A DNA stretch of 64,000 nt from Pseudothauera lacus (GTDB lineage: Bacteria; Pseudomonadota; Gammaproteobacteria; Burkholderiales; Rhodocyclaceae), in the NCBI RefSeq assembly GCF_003034845.1, contig NZ_PZKC01000011.1:78088-142087 (forward strand), written 5' to 3'. This document shows, piece after piece, positions 49,762 through 58,355 of the stretch. The notes beneath the pieces were generated by a model. It was not told the origin of the DNA. It searched no databases and worked only from the letters and a program-made list of their open reading frames with translations. Positions within the stretch are counted from its first letter, which is position 1, and each line of letters opens with the position of its first letter. The translations under genes and the position numbers were made by a program.

Positions 49762-49798
49762 CGACTTCTCCTCCCCCGTCAAGGGGGAGGAGAAGTCG
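49762..49798. repeat. Perfect 16-bp palindromic hairpin between ybaB and recR
   Basis: Arms CGACTTCTCCTCCCCC (49762-49777) and GGGGGAGGAGAAGTCG (49783-49798) with loop GTCAA. There is no T-run. Similar CTCCCCC...GGGGGAG palindromes are scattered between genes in Betaproteobacteria, so a REP-like element or an mRNA-stability hairpin is likely. Confidence 0.75.
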
Positions 49799-49830
49799 CT
49801 GCTGAACCGCCCGCTCCCGCCTCCTCCCCC

Positions 49831-50424
49831 ATGTCCCCTTCCGCTCTCGACGAACTCATCGACGCTCTGCGCTGCCTCCCCGGCGTGGGGCCGAAATCCG
49901 CCCAGCGCATGGCCTATCACCTGCTGCAGCGTGACCAGCGTGGTGCCGGGCGGCTGGCGCGTGCAATGGGGCAGGCGCTGGAGGTGCTGCGCCACTGCGA
50001 GCGCTGCAACAACTTTGCCGAAACCGATGTCTGCGTGCGCTGTGCAGATCCGCAACGCGATGCCACCCAGTTGTGCGTGGTGGAGATGCCCGCCGACCTG
50101 GCGATGATGGAGCAGACCCATGCCTACCGCGGGCTGTACTACGTGCTGATGGGGCGGCTGTCGCCGCTCGACGGCATCGGTCCGCGCGAACTGCGCCTCG
50201 ACAAGCTCATCGCCCGTGCCGGCGACGGCCTCGTGCGTGAGGTCATCCTTGCCACCAACTTCACCAATGAGGGCGAGGCCACCGCCCACACCATTGCCGA
50301 ACTGCTCGGCGCCCGCGGCCTGCAGGTGAGCCGGCTGTCGCGCGGGGTGCCGGTCGGCGGGGAGCTCGAGCACACTGACACCGGCACCATTGCCCAGGCG
50401 CTGGTGGAACGTCGCACCTTGTAG
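49831..50424 (+). CDS. recR: Recombination mediator RecR
   Basis: A 197-residue protein of the RecFOR pathway that loads RecA onto SSB-coated gaps. The helix-hairpin-helix ([20 protein letters not shown]), the C4 zinc finger [16 protein letters not shown] and the Toprim domain ([35 protein letters not shown]) are all present, and the C-terminal Walker-like [15 protein letters not shown] is intact. It follows ybaB. Conserved neighbourhood. Confidence 0.97.
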   Translation: MSPSALDELIDALRCLPGVGPKSAQRMAYHLLQRDQRGAGRLARAMGQALEVLRHCERCNNFAETDVCVRCADPQRDATQLCVVEMPADLAMMEQTHAYRGLYYVLMGRLSPLDGIGPRELRLDKLIARAGDGLVREVILATNFTNEGEATAHTIAELLGARGLQVSRLSRGVPVGGELEHTDTGTIAQALVERRTL

Positions 50425-50609
50425 GGCGCTGTCGTGCTGCGTTGCGCCAGCGGCGCACCGCAAAACCCCTTGCGGTGCGCGGATTTGCCGCGCAAGGCCT
50501 TGATTCGTGCGGGAATCGGCCATATGAGCTTTTTCTGCTGCAGTGTTTTCGCTATACTTCACAGGTTTTTTTGAATTCGGTTCTTTGGATTCCTTTCAGG
50601 GAAGAAGTC

Positions 50610-51203
50610 ATGAGCGTTGATCAAAAGATGGACTGCGGGCGCCGCAACCTGCTGCTGGCTACGTCAGCGGTCGGCGGTGTTGCCGCAGTGGCGACGGCGG
50701 TGCCGTTCGTCGCCAGTCTGACGCCGTCGGAACGTGCCAAGGCGGCTGGTGCGCCGGTGGAAGCCGATATCGGCAAGCTCGCCCCGGGCGAGATGATGAC
50801 CGTGGAGTGGCGCGGCAAGCCGGTGTGGATCCTGCGTCGCACCGATGAGATGCTGGCCTCGCTGGACAAGACCGACGCGGTGGTCTCCGACCCCCTGTCC
50901 GACAAGTCCATCCAGCCCGACTACGCCAAGAACAAGCACCGCTCGATCAAGCCGGAATATCTGGTCACGGTCGGCATCTGCACCCACCTCGGCTGTTCGC
51001 CCTCGGAGCGTCTCAAGCCGGGCGCCGAAAGCGGTCTGGGTGCCGACTGGGCGGGTGGCTTCCTGTGCCCCTGCCACGGTTCCCTGTTCGATCTGGCCGG
51101 TCGCGTGTATAGCAGCATGCCCGCGCCGACCAACCTCGACGTGCCGCCGCACCAGTACCTCGCGGACACGACCCTCCTCATCGGTGAAGACGGAAAGGCC
51201 TAA
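50610..51203 (+). CDS. petA: Ubiquinol-cytochrome c reductase, Rieske iron-sulphur subunit
   Basis: A 197-residue Rieske subunit of the bc1 complex, which passes electrons from ubiquinol to cytochrome c1. The 2Fe-2S ligands are in CTHLGC (Cys124, His126) and CPCH (Cys153, His156), with Cys129 and Cys155 making the disulphide. The N-terminal twin-arginine signal region CGRRNLLLATSAVGG and a hydrophobic anchor (about 16-38) suit Tat-dependent membrane insertion. The ATG at 50610 follows GGGAAG. It heads the operon petA-petB-petC, starting 3 nt before petB. Confidence 0.97.
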   Translation: MSVDQKMDCGRRNLLLATSAVGGVAAVATAVPFVASLTPSERAKAAGAPVEADIGKLAPGEMMTVEWRGKPVWILRRTDEMLASLDKTDAVVSDPLSDKSIQPDYAKNKHRSIKPEYLVTVGICTHLGCSPSERLKPGAESGLGADWAGGFLCPCHGSLFDLAGRVYSSMPAPTNLDVPPHQYLADTTLLIGEDGKA

Positions 51204-51206
51204 GCG

Positions 51207-52493
51207 ATGACGACCAAATCTCAGGCTTTGCTGAACTGGATCGACGAGCGCTTCCCGCTCACGTCCACCTGGAAGGCGCACCTGTCCGAGTACTACGCGC
51301 CCAAGAACTTCAACTTCTGGTACTTCTTCGGCTCGCTGGCCCTGCTGGTGCTGGTGATCCAGATCGTCACCGGCATCTTCCTGGTGATGCACTACAAGCC
51401 GGACGGTACCCTCAACGCCTCCGGCATCCCGGTGGCCTTCGCCAGTGTCGAGTACATCATGCGCGAGGTGCCCGGTGGCTGGCTGATCCGCTACCTGCAC
51501 TCCACCGGTGCCTCGGCCTTCTTCGTGGTCGTGTATCTGCACATGTTCCGTGGTCTGCTCTACGGTTCCTACCGCAAGCCGCGCGAACTGATCTGGATCT
51601 TCGGCACCCTGATCTTCCTGGCGCTGATGGCCGAAGCCTTCATGGGCTATCTGCTGCCCTGGGGGCAGATGTCCTACTGGGGGGCGCAGGTGATCATCAA
51701 CCTGTTCTCGGCGATTCCCCTCATCGGTGAAGACCTCTCGCTGGTCATCCGCGGTGACTACGTGATCTCCGACGCCACCCTGAACCGCTTCTTCGCCTTC
51801 CACGTCATCGCCGTGCCGCTGGTGCTGATCGGCCTCGTCGCCGCGCACATCATCGCCCTGCACGAAGTGGGTTCCAACAACCCGGACGGTGTGGAGATCA
51901 AGAAGAAGAAGGACGCCAACGGCATCCCGCTCGACGGCATCCCCTTCCACCCCTACTACACGGTGAAGGACATCGTCGGTGTGGTGGTCTTCCTGTTCTT
52001 CTTCAGCGTGGTGGTGTTCTTCGCGCCCGAGGGTGGTGGCTACTTCCTCGAGTACAACAACTTCATCCCTGCCGACCCGCTGAAGACGCCGCCGCACATC
52101 GCGCCGGTGTGGTATTTCACCCCGTATTACTCGATCCTGCGCGCGGTCACCTTCCCGCTCTTCGGTCTGGACGCGAAGTTCTGGGGTGTCGTCGCCATGG
52201 GTGCATCGGTGGTCATCATCGCCTTCCTGCCGTGGCTCGACCGCAGTCCGGTGAAGTCGATCCGCTACAAGGGGCCGATCTTCAAGAGCGCGCTGGTGAT
52301 CTTCGTGATCTCCTTCGTGATCCTCGGCTACCTCGGCGTCAAGCCGCCCGAGTACGCCTTCTTCGATGTCATCCCGGGCGCGCCCATCGCGCAGATCTGC
52401 TCGGTGCTGTACTTCGCCTTCTTCCTCCTGATGCCGTGGTACAGCAAGATCGACAAGTGCAAACCCGAACCGGAAAGGGTGACCTCCAAATGA
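51207..52493 (+). CDS. petB: Cytochrome b of the bc1 complex
   Basis: A 428-residue polytopic protein with eight predicted helices carrying hemes bL and bH. The heme-ligand histidines are in IRYLHSTGASAFFVVVYLHM and in NRFFAFHVIAVPLVLIGLVA and the following AAHIIALHE. The Qo-site motif is PLLxLDxxFxGV-like here and the PEWY/PPHIAPVWYFTP segment is clear. The ATGA overlap with petC shows coupling. It spans the full cytochrome b (not split), the pattern in Proteobacteria. Confidence 0.97.
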   Translation: MTTKSQALLNWIDERFPLTSTWKAHLSEYYAPKNFNFWYFFGSLALLVLVIQIVTGIFLVMHYKPDGTLNASGIPVAFASVEYIMREVPGGWLIRYLHSTGASAFFVVVYLHMFRGLLYGSYRKPRELIWIFGTLIFLALMAEAFMGYLLPWGQMSYWGAQVIINLFSAIPLIGEDLSLVIRGDYVISDATLNRFFAFHVIAVPLVLIGLVAAHIIALHEVGSNNPDGVEIKKKKDANGIPLDGIPFHPYYTVKDIVGVVVFLFFFSVVVFFAPEGGGYFLEYNNFIPADPLKTPPHIAPVWYFTPYYSILRAVTFPLFGLDAKFWGVVAMGASVVIIAFLPWLDRSPVKSIRYKGPIFKSALVIFVISFVILGYLGVKPPEYAFFDVIPGAPIAQICSVLYFAFFLLMPWYSKIDKCKPEPERVTSK

Positions 52494-53245
52494 AGATGCG
52501 TGTAATCAATCTGATCAAGCGCGCCGCCGCGGTGCTGCTGTTCGCCCCCTCCCTGGCGCTTGCCGCCGGGGCGGTGCTGCACCTCGACCGCGCTCCGGTA
52601 AGCAAGGATCCGGCTGCCCTGCAGCATGGCGCCAAGCTGTTCGTGAATTACTGTCTGAACTGTCACAGCGCCAGCTTCATGCGCTACAACATGCTGCAGA
52701 ACATCGGCCTCTCAGATGAACTCATCCGTGACAACCTGATGTTCACCGGCGAACGCGTCGGCGACCAGATGAAGGTGGCAATGCGTCCGGGCGATGCCAA
52801 GGTTTGGTTCGGTACCGCGGTGCCCGACCTGACCCTGATCGCCCGCCAGCGCAACTCTGCCTACGGCAGCGGTGCCGACTGGCTGTACACCTACCTGCGC
52901 CAGTTCTACCGCGACGAGTCGCGCCCGACCGGCTGGAACAACGTCGTTTTCGAGAACGTCGGCATGCCGCACGTGCTGTGGGAACTGCAGGGTGACCAGG
53001 TCGCTACCGTCAGCGAGAACGCCGATGGCAGCAAGTCGGTCAGCCTCAGTCTCGCCAAGCCCGGTACCATGAGCGCTGCCGAATACGACCAGGCCGTTGC
53101 CGATCTGGTCTCCTTCCTGGTGTGGATGGGCGAGCCGGTAGCCGAGAAGCGCAAGACCATCGGCATGTTCGTGCTGCTCTTCCTGGCCGCTTTCTTCGTG
53201 CTCACCTATGCGCTGAAGAAGAACTACTGGCGGGATATTCATTGA
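52490..53245 (+). CDS. petC: Cytochrome c1 of the bc1 complex
   Basis: A 251-residue membrane-anchored c-type cytochrome. A signal peptide (about 1-26) is followed by the heme-attachment motif CLNCH (Cys55, Cys58, His59) and a probable axial Met in NVGMPHVLWE. A C-terminal helix (TIGMFVLLFLAAFFVLTYAL) anchors it. It ends the petABC operon, which is closed by a terminator at 53295. Confidence 0.96.
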   Translation: MKMRVINLIKRAAAVLLFAPSLALAAGAVLHLDRAPVSKDPAALQHGAKLFVNYCLNCHSASFMRYNMLQNIGLSDELIRDNLMFTGERVGDQMKVAMRPGDAKVWFGTAVPDLTLIARQRNSAYGSGADWLYTYLRQFYRDESRPTGWNNVVFENVGMPHVLWELQGDQVATVSENADGSKSVSLSLAKPGTMSAAEYDQAVADLVSFLVWMGEPVAEKRKTIGMFVLLFLAAFFVLTYALKKNYWRDIH

Positions 53246-53294
53246 GCGTCTGGATGAACGGCCGCCAGGCCTAGTCCGGCTCACGCCAGCCTGA

Positions 53295-53331
53295 CGCACC
53301 ACGCGAGTACCGCGTGGTGCGCTTTGCTTTT
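53295..53331 (+). terminator. Rho-independent terminator after petC
   Basis: An 11-bp perfect stem CGCACCACGCG/CGCGTGGTGCG with loop AGTAC, followed by CTTTGCTTTT. Confidence 0.85.
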
Positions 53332-53352
53332 GTACTCCGGAGTTTCCGCATC

Positions 53353-53949
53353 ATGATGAACCTGTATTCCGGCACCACCGATCCGTTCAGTCACCGTTGC
53401 CGGATCGTGCTCTTCGAGAAGGGCATGGATTTCGAAGTGATCGATGTCGATCTCTACAACAAGCCTGAAGACATCGCCGTCATCAACCCCTACAACCGCG
53501 TGCCGGTGCTGGTCGATCGCGACCTCATCCTGTACGAGGCCAACATCATCAACGAATACATCGACGAGCGCTTTCCGCATCCGCAGCTGATGCCGCCCGA
53601 CCCCATCCTGCGGGCCCGCGCGCGCCAGTTGCTGCATACCTTCGAGCTCGAGCTGTTTGCCCATATCGATGCACTGGAGAAGGCCCAGAAGGGTGTCGAC
53701 AAGAACCGCGCCCACGTCCGTGACCAGCTCGTCCAGCTGGCGCCGATCTTCACCAAGCAGAAGTTCATGCTCGGCGACGACTTCTCCATGCTCGACGTCG
53801 CCATCGCTCCGCTGTTGTGGCGCCTCGAGCACTACGGTATCGAACTGCCGAAGGCTGCCGCGCCGCTGATGAAGTACGCCGAGCGCATCTTCAGCCGTCA
53901 GGGCTTCATCGACGCGCTGACGCCGTCCGAGAAGGTGATGCGGCGCTGA
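53353..53949 (+). CDS. sspA: Stringent starvation protein A (GST-fold)
   Basis: A 198-residue glutathione-S-transferase-like regulator that binds RNA polymerase under starvation or acid stress. The N-terminal thioredoxin-like domain reads MNLYSGTTDPFSHRCRIVLF and the C-terminal helical domain has FMLGDDFSMLDVAIAPLLWR. It precedes sspB with a 26-nt gap, as in many Proteobacteria, and lies downstream of petABC, another common adjacency. Start is ATG 53353 or the next codon. Confidence 0.94.
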   Translation: MMNLYSGTTDPFSHRCRIVLFEKGMDFEVIDVDLYNKPEDIAVINPYNRVPVLVDRDLILYEANIINEYIDERFPHPQLMPPDPILRARARQLLHTFELELFAHIDALEKAQKGVDKNRAHVRDQLVQLAPIFTKQKFMLGDDFSMLDVAIAPLLWRLEHYGIELPKAAAPLMKYAERIFSRQGFIDALTPSEKVMRR

Positions 53950-53975
53950 GGCGCGCGCATCGTCGCGTTCTCGCC

Positions 53976-54413
53976 ATGAGCACCGTGTCCACCAAGCCCT
54001 ACCTGATCCGCGCACTGTACGAGTGGTGCGTCGATCAGGGCTTCACGCCCTATCTCGCCGCCCAGGTCGGGCCCGAAATGCGCATTCCGCCCGGGAGCGC
54101 GCGCGACGGCCAGATCGTCCTCAACATCAGTGCCGACGCTACTCACCAGCTCAGCATCGACAACGAGTGGATCTCCTTCCAGGCGCGCTTTGGCGGTGTC
54201 GCCCACGCCATCCTCATCCCGGTGGCGCGGGTGATGGCCATCTACGCCCGTGAGAATGGGCAGGGCATGGCCTTCGAGGTCGACGCCGGCGAGGCGCAGG
54301 CCGCGCCCGCCGCGGCGGCTCCGGCGGACGGCGAGTCCGCTGCCACGCCTGCGCGCGATGACGACCGCCCTGCGGCACCGCGCAGCGGTGCTCACCTCAA
54401 GCGCATCAAGTAG
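53976..54413 (+). CDS. sspB: ClpXP adaptor SspB
   Basis: A 145-residue adaptor that delivers ssrA-tagged polypeptides to ClpXP. The conserved domain TKPYLIRALYEWCVDQGFTP and QLSIDNEWISFQARFGGVAH is followed by an Ala/Pro-rich linker and a short C-terminal basic motif (HLKRIK), the ClpX-docking tail. It is cotranscribed with sspA and overlaps the end of the convergent glycosyltransferase gene by 8 nt. Confidence 0.95.
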   Translation: MSTVSTKPYLIRALYEWCVDQGFTPYLAAQVGPEMRIPPGSARDGQIVLNISADATHQLSIDNEWISFQARFGGVAHAILIPVARVMAIYARENGQGMAFEVDAGEAQAAPAAAAPADGESAATPARDDDRPAAPRSGAHLKRIK

Positions 54414-55572
54414 CGCCGCGCTGCGGCGCCCAGCGGCGGTAGCAGTCAGCCAGGCGGGCGGCCATCTCGGTGGCCCGCCAGGAGCGCGCGTAGCGCGTCG
54501 CCTCGACGCCGAGTGCCCGCAGCGCGGGGCGGTCGTCGAGCAGCTCGGCGACGATGCCGGCAAAGGCGGCCTCGTCGTCGGGGGCGATGCGGCAGCCCCG
54601 CTGCGGCGCGAGGATGTCGCGGGTGCCCATCTCTGCCAGCGCCACCACCGGTGTTCCCAGCGCCATTGCTTCGAGCAGCACCAGTCCCTGGGTTTCGGTG
54701 CGTGAGGCAAAGACGAAGAGGTCGGCGGCGCGGTAGCAGTCGTGCAGTTCGTCGTGGCGGCTGAGATAGCCGAGAAAGCGCACATGCCCGCTGAGTCCGC
54801 GTTGCTGCACCTCGCGCGCCAGACTCGCGGTAGCCGGTCCTTCGCCGGTGATCAGCAGGAGGACGTCGGGGTGGCGGGCACGCAGACGGTCGACGACGCC
54901 GAGCAGGAAGCCGATGTTCTTTTCGTGGGCAACGCGGCCTACGAAGAGCAGCAGGCGGCGATCCTTGGGGATTTCGTAACGGTTGCGGAAGTGGCAGCCG
55001 TCACCGCCACTGAACTGCTGTTCGGGCAAACCGGTGGGCAGCACCTGCAAGGGGCGGTCGACGCCGTAGCGGGTGAGGGTTTCGGCCATCGCCGTGGATG
55101 GCACGATCACCGCATCGAGGGCATTGCACTGGGTGCGCGAGAAGCGGCGCGCGGCGGCGCGCATCCAGCGCCGCGGCAGCACCGGCAGATAGTGGAAGAG
55201 GTATTCCTCGAAGTAGGTGTGGTAGCTCGCCACGCAGGGTACGCCCAGCGCGCGGGCGAGGGCGAGGCCGCCGTAGTGGGCGGCGAACGGTGTCTGCACA
55301 TGGACCAGATCCACCCCCGACTGGCGCAGGCGCGGCAGCAGGCGGTCGATCTCGCGCCGGCGCATCAGGCGGTCCTCCGGGTCCATGGGCAGGAAGCGCG
55401 AGGGCAGGCGGATGATGTCGTCGTCGCTGTCGGGGCTCATGCCGGGATAGTCGGGGGCCACCAGCGTGGTGCGCACGCCCGCGTCGGAGAGGGCCTGGCG
55501 GAAGGTTTCGATCGACGTGCTGACCCCGTTGATGCGGGGGAAGTACACGTCGGAGATCATCAGGATGTGCAT
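54406..55572 (-). CDS. GT4-family glycosyltransferase
   Basis: A 388-residue GT-B fold glycosyltransferase. The N-terminal acceptor domain opens MHILMISDVYFPRINGVSTS. The donor domain has FVGRVAHEKNIGFLLGVVDR and the conserved E-x7-E pair in FASRTETQGLVLLEAMALGT. Such enzymes transfer hexoses from nucleotide sugars to lipids or polysaccharides; resembling mannosyl/glucosyl transferases of membrane lipids, the acceptor is unknown. The ATG at 55572 starts the fold; the frame is open to 55614. Confidence 0.9.
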   Translation of the reverse strand: MHILMISDVYFPRINGVSTSIETFRQALSDAGVRTTLVAPDYPGMSPDSDDDIIRLPSRFLPMDPEDRLMRRREIDRLLPRLRQSGVDLVHVQTPFAAHYGGLALARALGVPCVASYHTYFEEYLFHYLPVLPRRWMRAAARRFSRTQCNALDAVIVPSTAMAETLTRYGVDRPLQVLPTGLPEQQFSGGDGCHFRNRYEIPKDRRLLLFVGRVAHEKNIGFLLGVVDRLRARHPDVLLLITGEGPATASLAREVQQRGLSGHVRFLGYLSRHDELHDCYRAADLFVFASRTETQGLVLLEAMALGTPVVALAEMGTRDILAPQRGCRIAPDDEAAFAGIVAELLDDRPALRALGVEATRYARSWRATEMAARLADCYRRWAPQRGAT

Positions 55573-55754
55573 GTCTGCTCGGGACGGTCGGTTCAGGCGA
55601 CATCCTCGCGCCATATTCTTACAGGCGTGCGACGGCGGGGCTTGATCCCGGTCAGTCCATAGCCGCCGCGGATGGGTTATAAGCAGCGCACACTACAAGG
55701 GCAACGCGGGACGTTGCCCAGGATGCAGGTTCAACCCCTCAGGAGAGTAAGCCC

Positions 55755-56264
55755 ATGAAGCTGATGCAGTGGTCGGAGCAGTACGAGCTCGGTGTCGCCA
55801 GGATGGATGACACCCACCGCGAATTCCTCGCCGTCTACAACGCCCTGGCCAGCGCTCCGGCGGAGGATTTCGTTGCCCGCCTGGATGATTTCATCGCCCA
55901 CACCGAGACGCACTTCGAGCAGGAAAACCGCTGGATGGAGAAGGTGGACTTCCCCGGCTGCCATCGCGCCGAGCACGATCGCGTGCTGGTCGTGTTGCGT
56001 GACGTGCGCGCGCGTGCGGTGGCTGGCGACAGCTTCCTCGGCCGCCGCCTGGTGGAGGAATTGCCGGGTTGGTTCGACAACCACGCCGCCAGCATGGATG
56101 CGGCGCTCGCCTACCACCTGCAGGCCGTCGGTTTCGATACCGACAGCGAGCAGTTTCGTGAACCCGGCGCCTGCGCCGACAAGGGCGCCGCAGGCTGCGC
56201 GTGCGCCACGCTGAGCAGGGAGCCCGCTCAGGGCGGGGACAGCTCCCAGCGCCCGTCGCCCTGA
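55755..56264 (+). CDS. Hemerythrin-like oxygen-binding domain protein
   Basis: A 169-residue protein whose first 130 residues make a four-helix hemerythrin fold with diiron ligands: DTHREF, HTETHFEQE, HRAEHD and WFDNHAASMD supply the histidines and acids. The C-terminal tail (about 133-169) has the clustered cysteines GACADKGAAGCACA and is otherwise disordered. It may sense or store O2 or NO in the cytoplasm. GAGAG lies upstream of the ATG. Its last 37 nt overlap the convergent surface-protein gene. Confidence 0.9.
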   Translation: MKLMQWSEQYELGVARMDDTHREFLAVYNALASAPAEDFVARLDDFIAHTETHFEQENRWMEKVDFPGCHRAEHDRVLVVLRDVRARAVAGDSFLGRRLVEELPGWFDNHAASMDAALAYHLQAVGFDTDSEQFREPGACADKGAAGCACATLSREPAQGGDSSQRPSP

Positions 56265-56782
56265 CGGCAGGCCCGCCCGCGTGCCTGCAGGGTGCGCGCG
56301 CCGCTGCCGCGCAGGGTGAAGTCGCGGCAGTGGCGGCTGTTGGAGCCGTTTTCCGGAATCATCTCGAAGCGCACACCGCTGTCGTCGCTCCAGCTTGCCC
56401 GCCGTCCCAGGGGCAGCAACTCGAGGGCGTGGGCGATGCATGCGCGGTCGGCCTCGGCTGCGGCCGCGGCCATTTCGGCGCCGAGTACCGCGGTGATTGC
56501 GCCGCCGACCAGGGTGGCCACCTCGCCGCGCCGTCCGGCGGTGGTGGCCGCGCGCGCCGCGGCCACCGCCGCGCGATCGCAGCTGCCGCCGGCAATGCCG
56601 AAGTCGTTCGCCCAGCGGGTGCCGGTGTAGCCCAGATAGACCGTTTCCTGCTGAGCCTTCCACGCCGGCGCGGGGCCGGCTCCGGGTGGTTCGGCGACTG
56701 CGGCGCAGCTCAGCGGCAGCAGGGCGAGGGCATGCAGGGCAAGCAGGCGGCGGAGTGCGCTGCGCGGCGAGGTGGTGAGCAT
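56228..56782 (-). CDS. 17 kDa surface antigen-like / RT0821 family protein
   Basis: A 184-residue secreted protein. A signal peptide (about 1-32, ending in LPLSCAAVAEP) contains a Cys near the cleavage site, so a lipoprotein is possible. The mid-region VGGAITAVLGAEMAAA is a Gly-zipper-like hydrophobic stretch, and the C-terminal SWSDDSGVRFEMIPENGSNSR then CRDFTLRG and ACRQGDGRWEL resembles the rickettsial 17-kDa antigen domain. The start follows GGAG. Function is unknown, probably outer-membrane or periplasmic. It is convergent with and overlaps the hemerythrin-like gene. Confidence 0.75.
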   Translation of the reverse strand: MLTTSPRSALRRLLALHALALLPLSCAAVAEPPGAGPAPAWKAQQETVYLGYTGTRWANDFGIAGGSCDRAAVAAARAATTAGRRGEVATLVGGAITAVLGAEMAAAAAEADRACIAHALELLPLGRRASWSDDSGVRFEMIPENGSNSRHCRDFTLRGSGARTLQARGRACRQGDGRWELSPP

Positions 56783-56820
56783 GGGGAGGCTCCTGTTGAT
56801 GGGGTCTTTGTTGTGTGGGT

Positions 56821-58077
56821 TCAGCGCCCGTGGAAAGGAAAGGCAAGCGCCGGACGGCGTCCGCTCATCAGCTCCGCCAGTACCGCGGCAGAGCCGCAGG
56901 CCAGCGTCCACCCGAGGGTGCCGTGGCCGGTGTTGTACCACAGGTTAACGCAACGGCTCTTGCCGATGATGGGGACATTGCCCGGCGTTGCCGGACGCAG
57001 TCCGGCCCAGCCCTGGGCCAGGGCAGCGTCGGCGGCGCCGGGCAGGGTGCGCTCCAGCCAGCCGACGATGGCGGCGATGCGGTCGGGGTCGACGGAGCAG
57101 TCGTAGCCGTTGAGTTCGGCGGTGCCGGCGATGCGCAGGTGGTCACCGAGGCGTGAACAGACGATGCGCGCCGATTCATCGGTCAGGCTGACCTGCGGGG
57201 CGTGCTGCGGGTCGCGCACCGGCACGGTGATGGAGTAGCCCTTGACCGGGTGGATGGGCAGGCGTTCGCCCAGCGGCGCGGCCAGGGCACGCCCGTGACT
57301 GCCCAGGCAGAGCACGTAGGCGCCGGCGTCGAGGGTGCCGCTGTGGCCGCGCTCGTCCTCGACCTCGATGCCGTCGATCAGTCCGCCGGTGTGGGCGAGA
57401 CGGCGGATGTGGGTGTTGTGGTAGAAGCGCACGCCGGCTTGCTGGCATTTCTGTGCCAGCGCCTGGGTGAAGCGCAGGGCGTCGCCGGATTCGTCGCCGG
57501 GGGCATGGATGGCGCCGGCCAGACGTCCGGCGATGCCGGCCAGGGCAGGCTCGACGGCGAGCGCTTCGGCCCCCGGATAGAGGCGCGCGGCGATACCCAG
57601 GCGGGTGAGTTCGTCGACGCGGCGAGGTGCCGCGGCAAATTCGGCGGCACTGAAGAACAGGTGCAGGATGCCGCGCTGCTGCTGCAGATAGCTCAGTCCG
57701 AGCTCCTCGCGCAGGCGGCGCAGTTCGTCGATGCTGCGTAGCGCCAGTGCGGCGATTGCGGCGGTGTTGCGGCGGCACCGCCAGGGCAGGCATTCACGCA
57801 GGAAGCCCAGCGTCCACGCCCACTGTGCGGGGTCGCGGCGCAGGCGCAGGCGCAGCGGGGCGTCATTGCGGCCGAGCCAGCGCAGGGCGATGAAGGGGGC
57901 CGCGGGATTGGCCCACGGCTCCGGATGACTGACCGAGATCTGCCCGCCGTTGGCGTAGCTGGTTTCCAGCCCGGCGGCGGGCTGGCGGTCGACCACGCTG
58001 ACATCGAAACCGGCCTGGCGCAGGTACCAGGCGGTGCTGACACCGGTGACACCGGCGCCGAGGACCATGACGTGCAT
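56821..58077 (-). CDS. dadA: D-amino acid dehydrogenase small subunit-like
   Basis: A 418-residue FAD-dependent amine oxidoreductase of the DadA type that deaminates D-amino acids, feeding electrons to the respiratory chain. The dinucleotide fold VLGAGVTGVSTAWYLRQAGF is at the N-terminus. The motif ETSYANGGQISVSHPEPWAN, ESGDALRFTQAL, the HPVKGYSIT segment and GWAGLRPATPGNVPIIG match DadA. The ATG at 58077 starts the Rossmann fold. No alanine racemase is next to it, and the Lrp-type regulator at the left edge is 56 kb distant. Confidence 0.9.
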   Translation of the reverse strand: MHVMVLGAGVTGVSTAWYLRQAGFDVSVVDRQPAAGLETSYANGGQISVSHPEPWANPAAPFIALRWLGRNDAPLRLRLRRDPAQWAWTLGFLRECLPWRCRRNTAAIAALALRSIDELRRLREELGLSYLQQQRGILHLFFSAAEFAAAPRRVDELTRLGIAARLYPGAEALAVEPALAGIAGRLAGAIHAPGDESGDALRFTQALAQKCQQAGVRFYHNTHIRRLAHTGGLIDGIEVEDERGHSGTLDAGAYVLCLGSHGRALAAPLGERLPIHPVKGYSITVPVRDPQHAPQVSLTDESARIVCSRLGDHLRIAGTAELNGYDCSVDPDRIAAIVGWLERTLPGAADAALAQGWAGLRPATPGNVPIIGKSRCVNLWYNTGHGTLGWTLACGSAAVLAELMSGRRPALAFPFHGR

Positions 58078-58355
58078 AGAGGCGGTGCGGCGCGTGCCGC
58101 GTGACGCGAGGGCGCAAGGGCGCAAGGGCGCCCGAAGGTGGCGATGATACTCCGGCGTCGCCACCGCTGACAGCGACACAGCTGCGCGGGGGGCGCGGAA
58201 ACGGGATAATCCAGGAAACCGCAGGCGGCCGAGGAAGGCCAAGCACCGTTGTCGTGCCTTGCCGGACGACGCGCCCGACGCATGCGTGGGCGCGTTCGAC
58301 CGCGGTTTCCAGGATAATCCACCCATTCGCAACCACTTACCGAGGCAAGCCAGAC

